Source: an uncultured Clostridia bacterium (GTDB lineage: Bacteria > Bacillota > Clostridia > TANB77 > CAG-508). Taken from it: DNA of 27,662 nt. The stretch's first letter is position 1. Each line of letters opens with the position of its first letter. The DNA is taken from contig CAKPEG010000018.1 in NCBI GenBank assembly GCA_934149275.1, positions 1 to 27,662 of the forward strand. The letters run 5' to 3'. Made by a program: the position numbers and the translations under genes. The notes below the pieces were generated by a model. The model was not told the origin of the DNA, did not search any database, and worked only from the letters and a program-made list of their open reading frames with translations. Positions 6,645 to 14,268 of this stretch are shown here, piece by piece.

Positions 6645-6953
6645 ATGAGAATCAAAAAAGGAGATACTGTTAAAATATTATCAGGAAACGATAAGGGAAA
6701 ACAAGGTGAAGTACTAGAAGTAATTCCAAAGTCAGAAAAAATACTTGTTAAAGGTGTAAACATCAGAAAAAAACATGTTAAACCTAGAAAACAAGGTGAA
6801 GAAGGTGGAATCATTTCAACGGAATGTGCTATCCACAGCAGTAAAGCAAATGTTGTATGTCCAAAATGCAATAAAGCAACAAAAATAGGATATACAGTTG
6901 AAAAAGACGAAAAAGTACGTGTTTGTAAAAAATGCGGAGCAAAAATAAAATAA
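6645..6953 (+). CDS. rplX: 50S ribosomal protein L24, zinc-ribbon form
   Basis: L24 of 102 residues with the N-terminal KOW motif (MRIKKGDTVKILSGNDKGKQGEVLEV) and a C-terminal treble of cysteines forming a zinc ribbon: Cys72-x2-Cys75 and Cys94-x2-Cys97. L24 initiates 50S assembly. The SD is weak (AGAGGTGA about 8 nt upstream) compared with neighbours. With S14, S4 and L36 it is one of four zinc-binding ribosomal proteins in this operon. Confidence 0.98.
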   Translation: MRIKKGDTVKILSGNDKGKQGEVLEVIPKSEKILVKGVNIRKKHVKPRKQGEEGGIISTECAIHSSKANVVCPKCNKATKIGYTVEKDEKVRVCKKCGAKIK

Positions 6954-6979
6954 TAAATGAAAGGAGGATATTAGTCCAA

Positions 6980-7519
6980 ATGGAACAATTAAGAGAAACT
7001 TATAAAAATGAAATTATACCTGCAATGATGAAAAAATTCGAATATAAATCAGTTATGCAAGTTCCAAAACTAGAGAAAATAGTAATAAATATTGGATTAG
7101 GAGATACAAAGGATAATCCAAAAGCATTAGATAATGCAATAAACGATTTAAGTTTAATAACAGGTCAAAAACCAGTTATAACAAAAGCTAAAAAATCAAT
7201 TGCAGCTTTTAAATTAAGAGAAGGTGCTAAAATAGGATGCAAAGTAACATTAAGAGCTGGAAAAATGTATGATTTTGCATACAAATTCTTTAATGCAGCA
7301 CTTCCAAGAGTTAGAGATTTTAGAGGAGTGTCAGCTAATTCATTCGATGGAAGAGGAAACTATTCTATCGGTATTAAAGAACAATTAATTTTCCCTGAAA
7401 TCGAATATGATAAGATAGATAAAATAAGAGGTATGGATATTATATTCGTAACAACAGCTAAAACAGATGCTGAAGCAAAAGAATTATTATCATTATTAGG
7501 AATGCCTTTTAAAAACTAA
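6980..7519 (+). CDS. rplE: 50S ribosomal protein L5
   Basis: L5 of 179 residues from ATG 6980 ([42 protein letters not shown]), the family's usual start and length. AAGGAGG at 6961-6967 is 12 nt upstream. A longer frame from 6932 overlaps rplX and adds residues with no family match. The [32 protein letters not shown]-like region and the C-terminal [27 protein letters not shown] are present. L5 carries 5S rRNA into the central protuberance with L18, also encoded here. Confidence 0.97.
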   Translation: [179 protein letters not shown]

Positions 7520-7551
7520 GAGTTAGTTAAAATGATGAAAGGAGAAAAATA

Positions 7552-7737
7552 ATGGCTAAAAAATCACTAAAAGTAAAATGTGCCAAAGAACAAAAATATA
7601 AAACTAGAGAATATAATAGATGCAAAATATGTGGAAGACCACATGCATATATTAGAAAATTTGGTATTTGCCGTGTTTGCTTCAGAGAATTAGCACACAA
7701 AGGTGAAATACCAGGTGTTAAAAAAGCTAGTTGGTAA
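7552..7737 (+). CDS. rpsZ: 30S ribosomal protein S14, zinc-binding short form
   Basis: S14 of 61 residues, the short type with four cysteines: Cys24-x2-Cys27 and Cys40-x2-Cys43 (CKICGRPHAYIRKFGICRVCFREL). This is the zinc form (called type Z or rpsN1 in other Firmicutes), distinct from the longer cysteine-free form that replaces it under zinc starvation in some species; no second copy is in the window. AAAGGAG lies 7 nt before ATG. The ending PGVKKASW is typical. Confidence 0.98.
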   Translation: MAKKSLKVKCAKEQKYKTREYNRCKICGRPHAYIRKFGICRVCFRELAHKGEIPGVKKASW

Positions 7738-7839
7738 TATAGAAGATGCAAGGAAAAGCTTGCAAGCAAATAATATAATTTGCAAAGAAATTAAGCATTA
7801 AAAAAATGCTAAATAAGAAAAAAAGGAGGGAAAACAAAC

Positions 7840-8238
7840 GTGAATACAACAGACCCAATAGCAGATATGTTAACAAGAATAAGAAATGCTAATAGAAATA
7901 AATTTAAAACTGTTGATGTACCAGCATCAAACATGAAATTAGCAATTGCTCAAAATTTATTGGATGAAGGATATATAAAAGCTTTCGAAGAAATAAAGAA
8001 TGAGACACAAGGAATCATAAGAATTACTTTAAAATATGATGAAAAAGGAAACAAAGTAATTTCTGGATTAAAAAGAATTAGTAGACCAGGTTTAAGAATA
8101 TATGCATCTAAAGATGAATTACCACAAGTATTAAACGGTTTAGGAACAGCTTTAATATCTACATCTAAAGGAATAGTTACAGATAAAAAAGCAAGAGAAC
8201 TAGGTATAGGTGGAGAAGTATTAGCTTATATTTGGTAA
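7840..8238 (+). CDS. rpsH: 30S ribosomal protein S8
   Basis: S8 of 132 residues, starting at GTG 7840 with AAGGAGGG about 10 nt upstream. Motifs are DPIADMLTRIRNANRNKFKTVDVPASNMKLAI at the N-terminus and GLKRISRPGLRIYASKDELPQVLNGLGTALISTSKGIVTDKKARELGIGGEVLAYIW at the C-terminus. In E. coli S8 is the repressor of the spc operon. The preceding 102-nt gap holds only a 6-bp hairpin (AGCATT 7794-7799 with AATGCT 7805-7810); I cannot identify an S8-binding mimic there. Confidence 0.97.
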   Translation: MNTTDPIADMLTRIRNANRNKFKTVDVPASNMKLAIAQNLLDEGYIKAFEEIKNETQGIIRITLKYDEKGNKVISGLKRISRPGLRIYASKDELPQVLNGLGTALISTSKGIVTDKKARELGIGGEVLAYIW

Positions 8239-8272
8239 TTAATATAAAAATTGAAGAAGGAGGAAAACTCAA

Positions 8273-8812
8273 ATGTCAAGAATAGGAAACAAACCTATTA
8301 CTGTTCCAAATGGAGTTGAAGTAAAACTTGATGGACACAACATCACAGTTAAAGGACCAAAAGGAACATTAGAAAGAGAATTACATAAAAATATAACTGT
8401 AACTCTTGACAATAATGTTATTACTGTTACAAGACCAAACGATGACAAAGAAAACAGAAGTCTTCATGGTTTAACAAGAACATTAATAAGCAACATGATC
8501 CAAGGTGTTACAGAAGAATTTACAAGAAAATTAGAAGTTAATGGTGTTGGATATAGAGCACAAAAACAAGGTAAAAAATTAGTATTAACTTTAGGTTATT
8601 CTCATCCAGTAGAAATGGAAGAACCAGAAGGAATTACTTTTGAAGTACCAACTCCAAATGAAATAATTGTAAAAGGAATAGACAAAGAAAAAGTTGGCCA
8701 AACAGCAGCTGTTATTAGAACAAAGAGACCACCTGAAGTATATAGAGGAAAAGGTATCAAGTATGCTGAAGAAGTTATTAGACGTAAAGAAGGTAAAGCT
8801 GGTAAAAAATAA
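8273..8812 (+). CDS. rplF: 50S ribosomal protein L6
   Basis: L6 of 179 residues, full length, with two alpha/beta repeats. It begins MSRIGNKPITVPNGVEVKLDGHNITVKGPKGTLER and ends with the conserved GIDKEKVGQTAAVIRTKRPPEVYRGKGIKYAEEVIRRKEGKAGKK. L6 lies at the base of the L7/L12 stalk and contacts the sarcin-ricin loop. AGGAGG is 10 nt upstream of ATG. A 72-nt spacer without clear structure follows. Confidence 0.98.
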   Translation: MSRIGNKPITVPNGVEVKLDGHNITVKGPKGTLERELHKNITVTLDNNVITVTRPNDDKENRSLHGLTRTLISNMIQGVTEEFTRKLEVNGVGYRAQKQGKKLVLTLGYSHPVEMEEPEGITFEVPTPNEIIVKGIDKEKVGQTAAVIRTKRPPEVYRGKGIKYAEEVIRRKEGKAGKK

Positions 8813-8884
8813 TAGGTCAGCCTGAAAAATTAACAAGAAAATAGATGAATAGATTCAAATTTATTCAAAAGAAAGGAGTAAATC

Positions 8885-9244
8885 ATGATTACAAAAACAG
8901 ATAGAAAAGCTGAAAGAGTAAGAAGACATAAAAGAGTTCGTAATAAAATTTCTGGAACTGCAGAATGTCCAAGACTTTGCGTATACAGAAGCAATACAAA
9001 CCTATATGTTCAAATTATAGATGATGATGCACAAGTTACACTTGCAAGCGCTTCAACACTTGATAAAGAAGTAAAAACTAAAAAAGCAAACAAAGAAGCA
9101 GCTAAAGAAGTTGGAACTTTAATTGCAAAAAGAGCTACAGCTAAAAACATTACTAACGTTGTATTTGATAGAGGTGGATATATCTATCATGGTGTAGTAA
9201 AAGAAGTAGCAGAAGCAGCAAGAGAAGGTGGACTTAAATTTTAA
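8885..9244 (+). CDS. rplR: 50S ribosomal protein L18
   Basis: L18 of 119 residues, a 5S rRNA-binding protein. Conserved features are KAERVRRHKRVRNKISGTAECPRLCVYRSNTNLYVQIIDD, the NKEAAKEVGTLIAKRA helix, and the ending VVFDRGGYIYHGVVKEVAEAAREGGLKF. AAAGGAG is 8 nt upstream. It is 29 nt before rpsE. L5 and L18 load 5S rRNA together. Confidence 0.98.
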   Translation: MITKTDRKAERVRRHKRVRNKISGTAECPRLCVYRSNTNLYVQIIDDDAQVTLASASTLDKEVKTKKANKEAAKEVGTLIAKRATAKNITNVVFDRGGYIYHGVVKEVAEAAREGGLKF

Positions 9245-9273
9245 TTTAAAAGAAAGGAGAAACAAAGAGTTTC

Positions 9274-9762
9274 ATGGAAGATAAATCTGTAGAATTAAAG
9301 GAAAAAGTAGTAGCTATAAACAGAGTTGCTAAAGTTGTTAAAGGTGGTAGAACTTTTAGATTTAGCGCTGTAGTTGTAGTTGGAGACGGACAAGGACGTG
9401 TTGGTGTTGGAAATGGTAAAGCATCAGAAGTTCCAGATGCAATTAGAAAAGCTATTGACGAAGCTAAAAAGAATTTAGTAGAAGTTCCAATCGTTGGAAC
9501 AACAATTCCTCATGAATATATCGGAAAATTTGGAGCTGCAACAGTTATATTAAAACCAGGTGCTGAAGGATCTGGAGTTATAGCTGGTGGTAGTGTAAGA
9601 CCTGTTCTAGAACTTGCAGGATATAGAGATATTAAAACTAAAGTTATCGGAACAAACAATCCAAGAAATGTTGTTTATGCAACAATCGAAGCTTTAAAGA
9701 GCATGAGCACAATCGAAGAAGTTGCTAAAAGAAGAGGAAAAAAAGTTTCTGAAATTTTATAA
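9274..9762 (+). CDS. rpsE: 30S ribosomal protein S5
   Basis: S5 of 162 residues with the double-stranded RNA-binding-like N-domain (LKEKVVAINRVAKVVKGGRTFRFSAVVVVGDGQGRVGVGNGKASEVPDAIRKA) and the C-domain GAATVILKPGAEGSGVIAGGSVRPVLELAGYRDIKTKVIGTNNPRNVVYATIEAL. S5 works with S4 in decoding accuracy and mRNA unwinding. The SD (AGGAG 9255-9259) is 14 nt from ATG, long even for this operon, and no nearer in-frame start exists. rpmD, normally the next gene, is missing. Confidence 0.97.
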   Translation: MEDKSVELKEKVVAINRVAKVVKGGRTFRFSAVVVVGDGQGRVGVGNGKASEVPDAIRKAIDEAKKNLVEVPIVGTTIPHEYIGKFGAATVILKPGAEGSGVIAGGSVRPVLELAGYRDIKTKVIGTNNPRNVVYATIEALKSMSTIEEVAKRRGKKVSEIL

Positions 9763-9849
9763 TAATATATTTCGAAACACTAGAAAAATTTTTTAAAGTA
9801 TGATTAAATAAAAAAAGATTTAACAAACACATAATAAGGAGGTGCGAAA

Positions 9850-10284
9850 ATGGAATTAGGTAATTTACAACCAGCAGTTAAAAAAGTATCAAGAAGAAGA
9901 GTAGGACGTGGAATAGGTTCAGGACTTGGAAAAACTTCAGGAAGAGGTCATAAAGGTCAAAAAGCTAGATCTGGTGGCGGAGTAAGAAGAGGTTTTGAAG
10001 GAGGTCAAACACCTTTATATAGAAGATTACCAAAAAGAGGTTTCAAGAATATACATGCTAAAACATACACAGAAGTAACATTAACAATGCTTAATAAATC
10101 AAAAGCAACTGATATTACTCCAGAAAGTTTATTAGCCGAAGGAATCATCGGAAAAATAAACGATGGCATCGTTGTTTTAGGAACAGGAGCTATTGAAAAA
10201 TCAGTTAACGTAAAAGCTACAAGATTTACAAAAACAGCTGCTGAAAAAATTGAAGCCGCTGGTGGAAAGATAGAGGTGGTATAA
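9850..10284 (+). CDS. rplO: 50S ribosomal protein L15
   Basis: L15 of 144 residues. The Gly/Arg-rich N-terminal extension that threads through 23S rRNA is clear (RRRVGRGIGSGLGKTSGRGHKGQKARSGGGVRRGFEGGQTPLYRRLPKRGF), followed by the globular domain ending IEAAGGKIEVV. AAGGAGGTG is 7 nt upstream. It directly follows rpsE after an 87-nt AT-rich gap in which I find no L30 reading frame. secY begins one base after its stop. Confidence 0.98.
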   Translation: MELGNLQPAVKKVSRRRVGRGIGSGLGKTSGRGHKGQKARSGGGVRRGFEGGQTPLYRRLPKRGFKNIHAKTYTEVTLTMLNKSKATDITPESLLAEGIIGKINDGIVVLGTGAIEKSVNVKATRFTKTAAEKIEAAGGKIEVV

Positions 10285-10285
10285 G

Positions 10286-11611
10286 TTGTTTAAAACTATT
10301 AAGAATGCTTTTAAAACACCAGAAGTTAGAAAAAAAATATTTTTAACTTTGTTATTAATAGTAGTTTTTAGATTGGGATGCTACATCGTAGTACCTGGAG
10401 TTGATTCAGCCAAACTTGCTGAACAACTTTCTAAATCTACAAATACACTAGCTGGGCTAGTAAACACAATTTCCGGAGGAGCTTTTTCAAGATTATCAAT
10501 ATTTGCTATGTCAATAACACCATACATTACAGCGTCAATTATTATACAGTTATTAGCAATGATAATTCCTTCATTAGAAAAATTAACTAAAGAAGGCGGA
10601 GAAGAAGGTAGAAAGAAAATTAACTTCTATACAAAAATACTTACATTAGTATTAGCTTGTGTAGAAGCTACAGGAATCTATATTTCATACTCAAAAAGCT
10701 ATCCAGACATTATGTACAATCCAGGAATTAGAACAGCATTAATATTCGTGCTTTCATTAATAACTGGAACATCAATCCTAATGTGGTTAGGAGATCAAAT
10801 TACAAATAAAGGTATTGGAAACGGAATATCTATGCTAATATTTGTAGGTATAGTATCTGGTTTACCATCAGCTGCTGTACAAGTATTTAATTTAGCTTTC
10901 AAACCATTTACAACAGTAAACTTCTTAATAGCATTAGCTATAGTAATAGGAGCAATAATCCTAATAGGAGCAGTTGTATTTGTTCAAGAAGCTGAACGTA
11001 AAATACCAGTTCAATATGCTAAAAAAGTTGTTGGAAGAAAAATGTATGGAGGACAAAATACTCACATACCAATGAAGCTTGTTATGGCAGGAGTTATGCC
11101 AATAATCTTCGCTTCATCATTCATGACATTCCCAGCAATGTTGATACAAATATTCTCACCATCATCAATTGGTAAATCAGGATTCTTAGGTGGTTTATAT
11201 CAATTCTCAATAGCAACTTCAACATCACAAGGTGTTGGAATTGGATATGTTATAGCAAATGCAATAATATACTTATTATTGATTGTAGGATTCACATACT
11301 TTTACACATATGCTACATTTAATCCAGCAGAAGTTGCAAATACAATAAAGAAAAATGGTGGATTCGTACCGGGAATAAGAGCTGGAAAACCAACAAGTGA
11401 TTATATAGGAGCAGTCTTAAATAAATTAACACTATTCGGAGGATTCTTCCTAAGTATAATAGCAGTTATACCTATGTTTATGAGATTTACATCATTAAAC
11501 TTAGCATTTGGAGGAACAGCGATATTAATCGTAGTAGGTGTTGCTTTAGAGACAGTACAACAACTAGAATCACAATTAATGATTAGACATTATAAAGGAT
11601 TCTTAGAATAA
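10286..11611 (+). CDS. secY: Preprotein translocase subunit SecY
   Basis: SecY of 441 residues, the channel-forming subunit of the Sec translocon in the cytoplasmic membrane. It starts at TTG 10286, one base after the rplO stop, with GAGGTGG just upstream, so it is likely coupled to L15. Ten membrane segments are expected. Landmarks are the cytoplasmic N-terminus with PEVRKKIFLTLLLIVVFRLGCYIVVPGV (helix 1), the plug region SGGAFSRLSIFAMSITPYITASIIIQLL, and the loop VQEAERKIPVQYAKKVVGRKMYGGQNTHIPMK before helix 7. It ends QLMIRHYKGFLE, a common SecY C-terminus. Confidence 0.98.
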   Translation: MFKTIKNAFKTPEVRKKIFLTLLLIVVFRLGCYIVVPGVDSAKLAEQLSKSTNTLAGLVNTISGGAFSRLSIFAMSITPYITASIIIQLLAMIIPSLEKLTKEGGEEGRKKINFYTKILTLVLACVEATGIYISYSKSYPDIMYNPGIRTALIFVLSLITGTSILMWLGDQITNKGIGNGISMLIFVGIVSGLPSAAVQVFNLAFKPFTTVNFLIALAIVIGAIILIGAVVFVQEAERKIPVQYAKKVVGRKMYGGQNTHIPMKLVMAGVMPIIFASSFMTFPAMLIQIFSPSSIGKSGFLGGLYQFSIATSTSQGVGIGYVIANAIIYLLLIVGFTYFYTYATFNPAEVANTIKKNGGFVPGIRAGKPTSDYIGAVLNKLTLFGGFFLSIIAVIPMFMRFTSLNLAFGGTAILIVVGVALETVQQLESQLMIRHYKGFLE

Positions 11612-11625
11612 AATGTTATAATATT

Positions 11626-11656
11626 CAATAGGGTGTCAAATGCTGACATCCTATTG
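11626..11656 (+). other. Hairpin downstream of secY
   Basis: CAATAGGGTGTC (11626-11637) pairs with GACATCCTATTG (11645-11656): 12 bp with one G-U pair and a 7-nt loop. The 3' side continues AAATGTAATTA, not a T run, so it is not a standard intrinsic terminator. It could be an RNase site or a stabiliser of the secY mRNA 3' end. Confidence 0.65.
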
Positions 11657-11671
11657 AAATGTAATTATATA

Positions 11672-11711
11672 TTATTTTCTAAGCATTAAAAAATTAGTGT
11701 TTAGAAAATAA
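11672..11711 (+). other. Second hairpin, directly upstream of the adk ribosome binding site
   Basis: TTATTTTCTAAGCA (11672-11685) pairs with TGTTTAGAAAATAA (11698-11711): 14 bp with one G-U pair and a 12-nt A/T-rich loop. It ends about 9 nt before the adk SD. No T tail follows. Together with the hairpin at 11626 it makes the secY-adk junction the most structured gap of the spc segment. Confidence 0.65.
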
Positions 11712-11736
11712 CATATAAAGAAAGGAAGAAAGTCAT

Positions 11737-12393
11737 ATGGTTATTATTATGTTAGGAGCTCCTGGAACAGGAAAAGGAACAGTATCAGCAATATTGAAAG
11801 AAAAATTAAATATTGCACATGTATCAAGTGGAGATATATTTAGAAAATATAGTAGTGAAGATAGCGAATTAGGAAGAGAAATAAATTCATATTTAAAAGA
11901 AGGAAACTTAGTACCAGATGAATTAACAATAAAAATGATAAAAGAAAGATTAGCAGAAAAGGACGTAGAAAACGGAGTTATATTAGATGGTTTCCCAAGA
12001 ACAGAAGCACAAGCAATTGCCTTAGACAAAATGCTTGAAGAAGAAGGAAAGAAAGTTGATTTAGTAATAGATTTAAGTTCACCAAAAGAAGAAATACTAG
12101 ATAGAATTGTTACTAGAAGAATATGCCCAAAATGTAAAGCTGTATACAACACAAAATTAAACAAACCTAAAAAAGAAGGAATCTGCGATATTTGTGGAAG
12201 TGAATTATATCAAAGAGAAGATGATACAGTTGAAAGAGTAGAAAACAGAATAGAAGTTTATCAAAGCCAAACAAAACCATTAGAAGAATATTATGAAAAA
12301 GCAGATAAATTATTTAAAATAGAAATAACAGAAAAAACAGGAACAATGGCAAAAGAAGCTGCAGACATTGTTATAGAAAAAATTAATAAATAG
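11737..12393 (+). CDS. adk: Adenylate kinase, zinc-containing long form
   Basis: Adenylate kinase of 218 residues; it interconverts ATP + AMP and 2 ADP in the cytosol. The P-loop GAPGTGKGT is at 7-15, the AMP-binding DGFPRT at 84-89, and the LID domain carries four cysteines (130, 133, 150, 153) for a structural zinc, as is common in Gram-positives. The residue after the P-loop is V (GKGTVSAIL), where GKGTQA is usual. AAAGGAAG precedes ATG 11737. secY-adk-map is the usual order, 15 nt separating adk from map. Confidence 0.97.
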   Translation: MVIIMLGAPGTGKGTVSAILKEKLNIAHVSSGDIFRKYSSEDSELGREINSYLKEGNLVPDELTIKMIKERLAEKDVENGVILDGFPRTEAQAIALDKMLEEEGKKVDLVIDLSSPKEEILDRIVTRRICPKCKAVYNTKLNKPKKEGICDICGSELYQREDDTVERVENRIEVYQSQTKPLEEYYEKADKLFKIEITEKTGTMAKEAADIVIEKINK

Positions 12394-12408
12394 AAAGGAA
12401 AATATAAA

Positions 12409-13182
12409 GTGGTTACAATCAAGTCAAAAAGAGAAATTGAACAAATGAAAGAAGCTTGTAAATTAACTGCGCAAGTTCATGAAGTTATCAAAGAAGCAAT
12501 AAGACCAGGAATTTCAACTTATGAACTTGATCAAATTGCAGAAAAATTTATAAGAAGTAATGGAGGAATACCATCAGAAAAAAACTTCCCAAGTGGTATA
12601 CCAGGAGTACCTAATTTTCCAGGTTCAATATGTGCATCAATAAATGATGAAATTATACATGGAATTCCATCAAAACATGCAATTTTAAAAGAAGGCGATG
12701 TAGTAAGTTTTGATATAACAGCATTTAAAAATGGATTCCACGGAGATGCAGCAAGAACATATATAGTTGGAAAACCAAACTCAGTTGAAGATCAAAAATT
12801 AGTTGAAGTTACAAAACAATCTTTCTTTGAGGGACTTAAATTTGCTAAAAAAGGTTATAGAGTTGGTGATATATCAAATGCAATTTATGAATTTGTAACT
12901 AAAAATGGATTTAGTATATTAAGAGAATTCCAAGGACATGGAATTGGAAGAGAAATGCACGAAGATCCAGGAATACCAAATTACGGAAAACCAGGAAGAG
13001 GAATGAGATTAGAACCAGGAATGACAATATGCATAGAACCTATGGTAATAGCGGGAAACAGAGAAATATTAGAACTAGATGATGGATGGACAATAGTTTC
13101 AAGAGACGGAACTAATGGAGCTCATTATGAAAATACAATTTTAATAACAGAAAATGAGCCAGAAATATTGACAAAGCCATAA
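12409..13182 (+). CDS. map: Methionine aminopeptidase type I
   Basis: Type I enzyme of 257 residues that removes the initiator Met from nascent proteins. It starts at GTG 12409 after AAAGGAAA. The five metal ligands are present: Asp102, Asp113 (NGFHGDAARTY), His177 (QGHGIGREMHEDPG), Glu210 (CIEPM) and Glu241 (HYENT); His85 (IIHGIPS) is the conserved substrate-binding histidine. There is no N-terminal zinc-finger extension. Its 3' end contains the -35 box of an internal promoter that can drive infA. Confidence 0.97.
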   Translation: MVTIKSKREIEQMKEACKLTAQVHEVIKEAIRPGISTYELDQIAEKFIRSNGGIPSEKNFPSGIPGVPNFPGSICASINDEIIHGIPSKHAILKEGDVVSFDITAFKNGFHGDAARTYIVGKPNSVEDQKLVEVTKQSFFEGLKFAKKGYRVGDISNAIYEFVTKNGFSILREFQGHGIGREMHEDPGIPNYGKPGRGMRLEPGMTICIEPMVIAGNREILELDDGWTIVSRDGTNGAHYENTILITENEPEILTKP

Positions 13183-13196
13183 AAGTATTATATACT
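13168..13196 (+). promoter_or_regulatory. Internal sigma-A promoter overlapping the end of map
   Basis: TTGACA 13168-13173 lies inside the last codons of map and TATACT 13191-13196 just after its stop, with a 17-bp spacer. The predicted start near 13203 gives a ~50-nt leader for infA. This would let IF1, L36, the alpha-operon genes and RpoA be expressed apart from the S10 promoter. Confidence 0.8.
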
Positions 13197-13254
13197 ATAT
13201 TAGCTTATTATTGTTAAGCACTAAAAGAATTTCATTTATATGGAGGAAAAAAAT

Positions 13255-13473
13255 TTGGCAAAAGAAGATGTAATTGAAGTTGAAGGTACTGTTATCGAAA
13301 CATTACCAAATACAAATTTTAAAGTCGAATTAGATAATGGACACCAAGTATTAGCTCATATCTCAGGGAAATTGAGAATGAACTACATAAAGATTTTACC
13401 TGGTGACAGAGTAAAATTGGAATTATCACCTTATGATTTAAGTAAGGGACGTATAACTTGGCGTGCGAAATAA
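13255..13473 (+). CDS. infA: Translation initiation factor IF-1
   Basis: IF-1 of 72 residues, a single OB fold that binds the A site of the 30S subunit during initiation. The best start is TTG 13255 (AKEDVIEVEGTVIETLPNTNFKVEL), which gives the exact family length and has GGAGG 8 nt upstream. The in-frame ATG at 13240 overlaps that SD and would add five residues. HISGKLRMNYIKILPGDRVKLELSPYDLSKGRITWR is fully conserved. It has its own promoter in the end of map. Confidence 0.96.
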   Translation: MAKEDVIEVEGTVIETLPNTNFKVELDNGHQVLAHISGKLRMNYIKILPGDRVKLELSPYDLSKGRITWRAK

Positions 13474-13486
13474 ATTTGAACCCACT

Positions 13487-13510
13487 TATGTAGGTTGCGC
13501 TACATATTTT
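13487..13510 (+). other. Hairpin between infA and rpmJ
   Basis: TATGTAG (13487-13493) pairs perfectly with CTACATA (13500-13506) around GTTGCG, followed by only four T. It could be a weak attenuator between IF-1 and L36, though the short T run makes full termination unlikely. Confidence 0.45.
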
Positions 13511-13549
13511 AAATAAATAAAATATATAGAGTAGAGGTGAAAAAAGGAA

Positions 13550-13663
13550 ATGAAAGTAAGACCATCAGTTAAAAAAATGTGTGAAAAATGTAAAGTAATA
13601 AAAAGAAAAGGAGTAATCAGAGTAATCTGTGAAAATCCAAAACACAAACAAAGACAAGGTTAA
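13550..13663 (+). CDS. rpmJ: 50S ribosomal protein L36, zinc-binding form
   Basis: A 37-residue gene: MKVRPSVKKMCEKCKVIKRK then GVIRVICENPKHKQRQG, from ATG 13550 to TAA 13661-13663. The zinc ligands Cys11, Cys14, Cys27 and His32 are all there, so this is the zinc (C+) form. AAAAGGA lies close to the start with a second AGAGGTGA further up. L36 is a late-assembly protein near the L7/L12 stalk base. Position between infA and rpsM is the standard order. Confidence 0.97.
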   Translation: MKVRPSVKKMCEKCKVIKRKGVIRVICENPKHKQRQG

Positions 13664-13680
13664 TTTTAGTAACCAACTTA

Positions 13681-13763
13681 GGGCTAATACAAGGTAGTAG
13701 CCCGTATAATTTTGTGAATAAATATAAAAACAGTTAGCGGCTGATTTTGTTTTTATATTTATT
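13681..13763 (+). promoter_or_regulatory. Structured leader region upstream of rpsM (two stems)
   Basis: The 188-nt gap after rpmJ holds two stems. GGGCTA 13681-13686 pairs with TAGCCC 13698-13703. A perfect 16-bp stem AATAAATATAAAAACA (13717-13732) pairs with TGTTTTTATATTTATT (13748-13763); its 15-nt loop contains a possible inner CAG/CTG pair. The long stem's 3' arm contains T5 but no T run follows the stem. A TATAAT at 13705-13710 lacks a fitting -35 box. It sits where alpha-operon leaders occur in other bacteria, but resembles none I can name. Confidence 0.55.
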
Positions 13764-13851
13764 ATATAAATAACAATCCAGTTTAATTACATTTCAATTT
13801 ATACTAATTAAACTATATTAATCAATTAAAAATTTGGAGGTGCAAAAATTT

Positions 13852-14217
13852 ATGGCTCGTATAGCAGGAGTTGATTTACCTAGAGAAAAAAGAGTAGAAA
13901 TTGGACTTACATATGTATATGGAATAGGACTTTCTAGCTCTCAAAAAATCTTAAAAGAAGCTGGAATAAACCCAGATACTAGAGTAAAAGATTTATCTGA
14001 CGAAGATGTAAACAAAATAAGAAAAGCTATGGAAGGATACAAAGTTGAAGGTGACTTAAGAAGAGAAGTAGCTTTAAACATCAAAAGACTTACTGAAATC
14101 GGATGCTACAGAGGATTAAGACATAGAAGAGGTCTACCAGTTAGAGGTCAAAGAACAAAAACTAACGCTCGTACAAGAAAAGGACCAAGAAAAGTCGTAA
14201 GTAAGAGCAAAAAATAA
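13852..14217 (+). CDS. rpsM: 30S ribosomal protein S13
   Basis: S13 of 121 residues from ATG 13852 (MARIAGVDLPREKRVEIGLTYVYGIG), with GGAGGTG 9 nt upstream. An in-frame TTG at 13834 would add six residues not in the family. The helix-two-turn-helix region (GLSSSQKILKEAGI) and the basic C-terminal tail HRRGLPVRGQRTKTNARTRKGPRK, which touches P-site tRNA, are complete. It opens the alpha segment (S13-S11-S4-alpha-L17). Confidence 0.97.
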   Translation: MARIAGVDLPREKRVEIGLTYVYGIGLSSSQKILKEAGINPDTRVKDLSDEDVNKIRKAMEGYKVEGDLRREVALNIKRLTEIGCYRGLRHRRGLPVRGQRTKTNARTRKGPRKVVSKSKK

Positions 14218-14268
14218 AGTATAATTGAAACTTGATTTTTTAAAAATTAAAAGGAGGAAAAGCAAGAA

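Noticed and set aside
13682..13710. TATAAT at 13705 as a promoter for rpsM
   Set aside because: No -35 box at the right distance (GGCTAA), and the sequence is the flank of the GGGCTA/TAGCCC stem.
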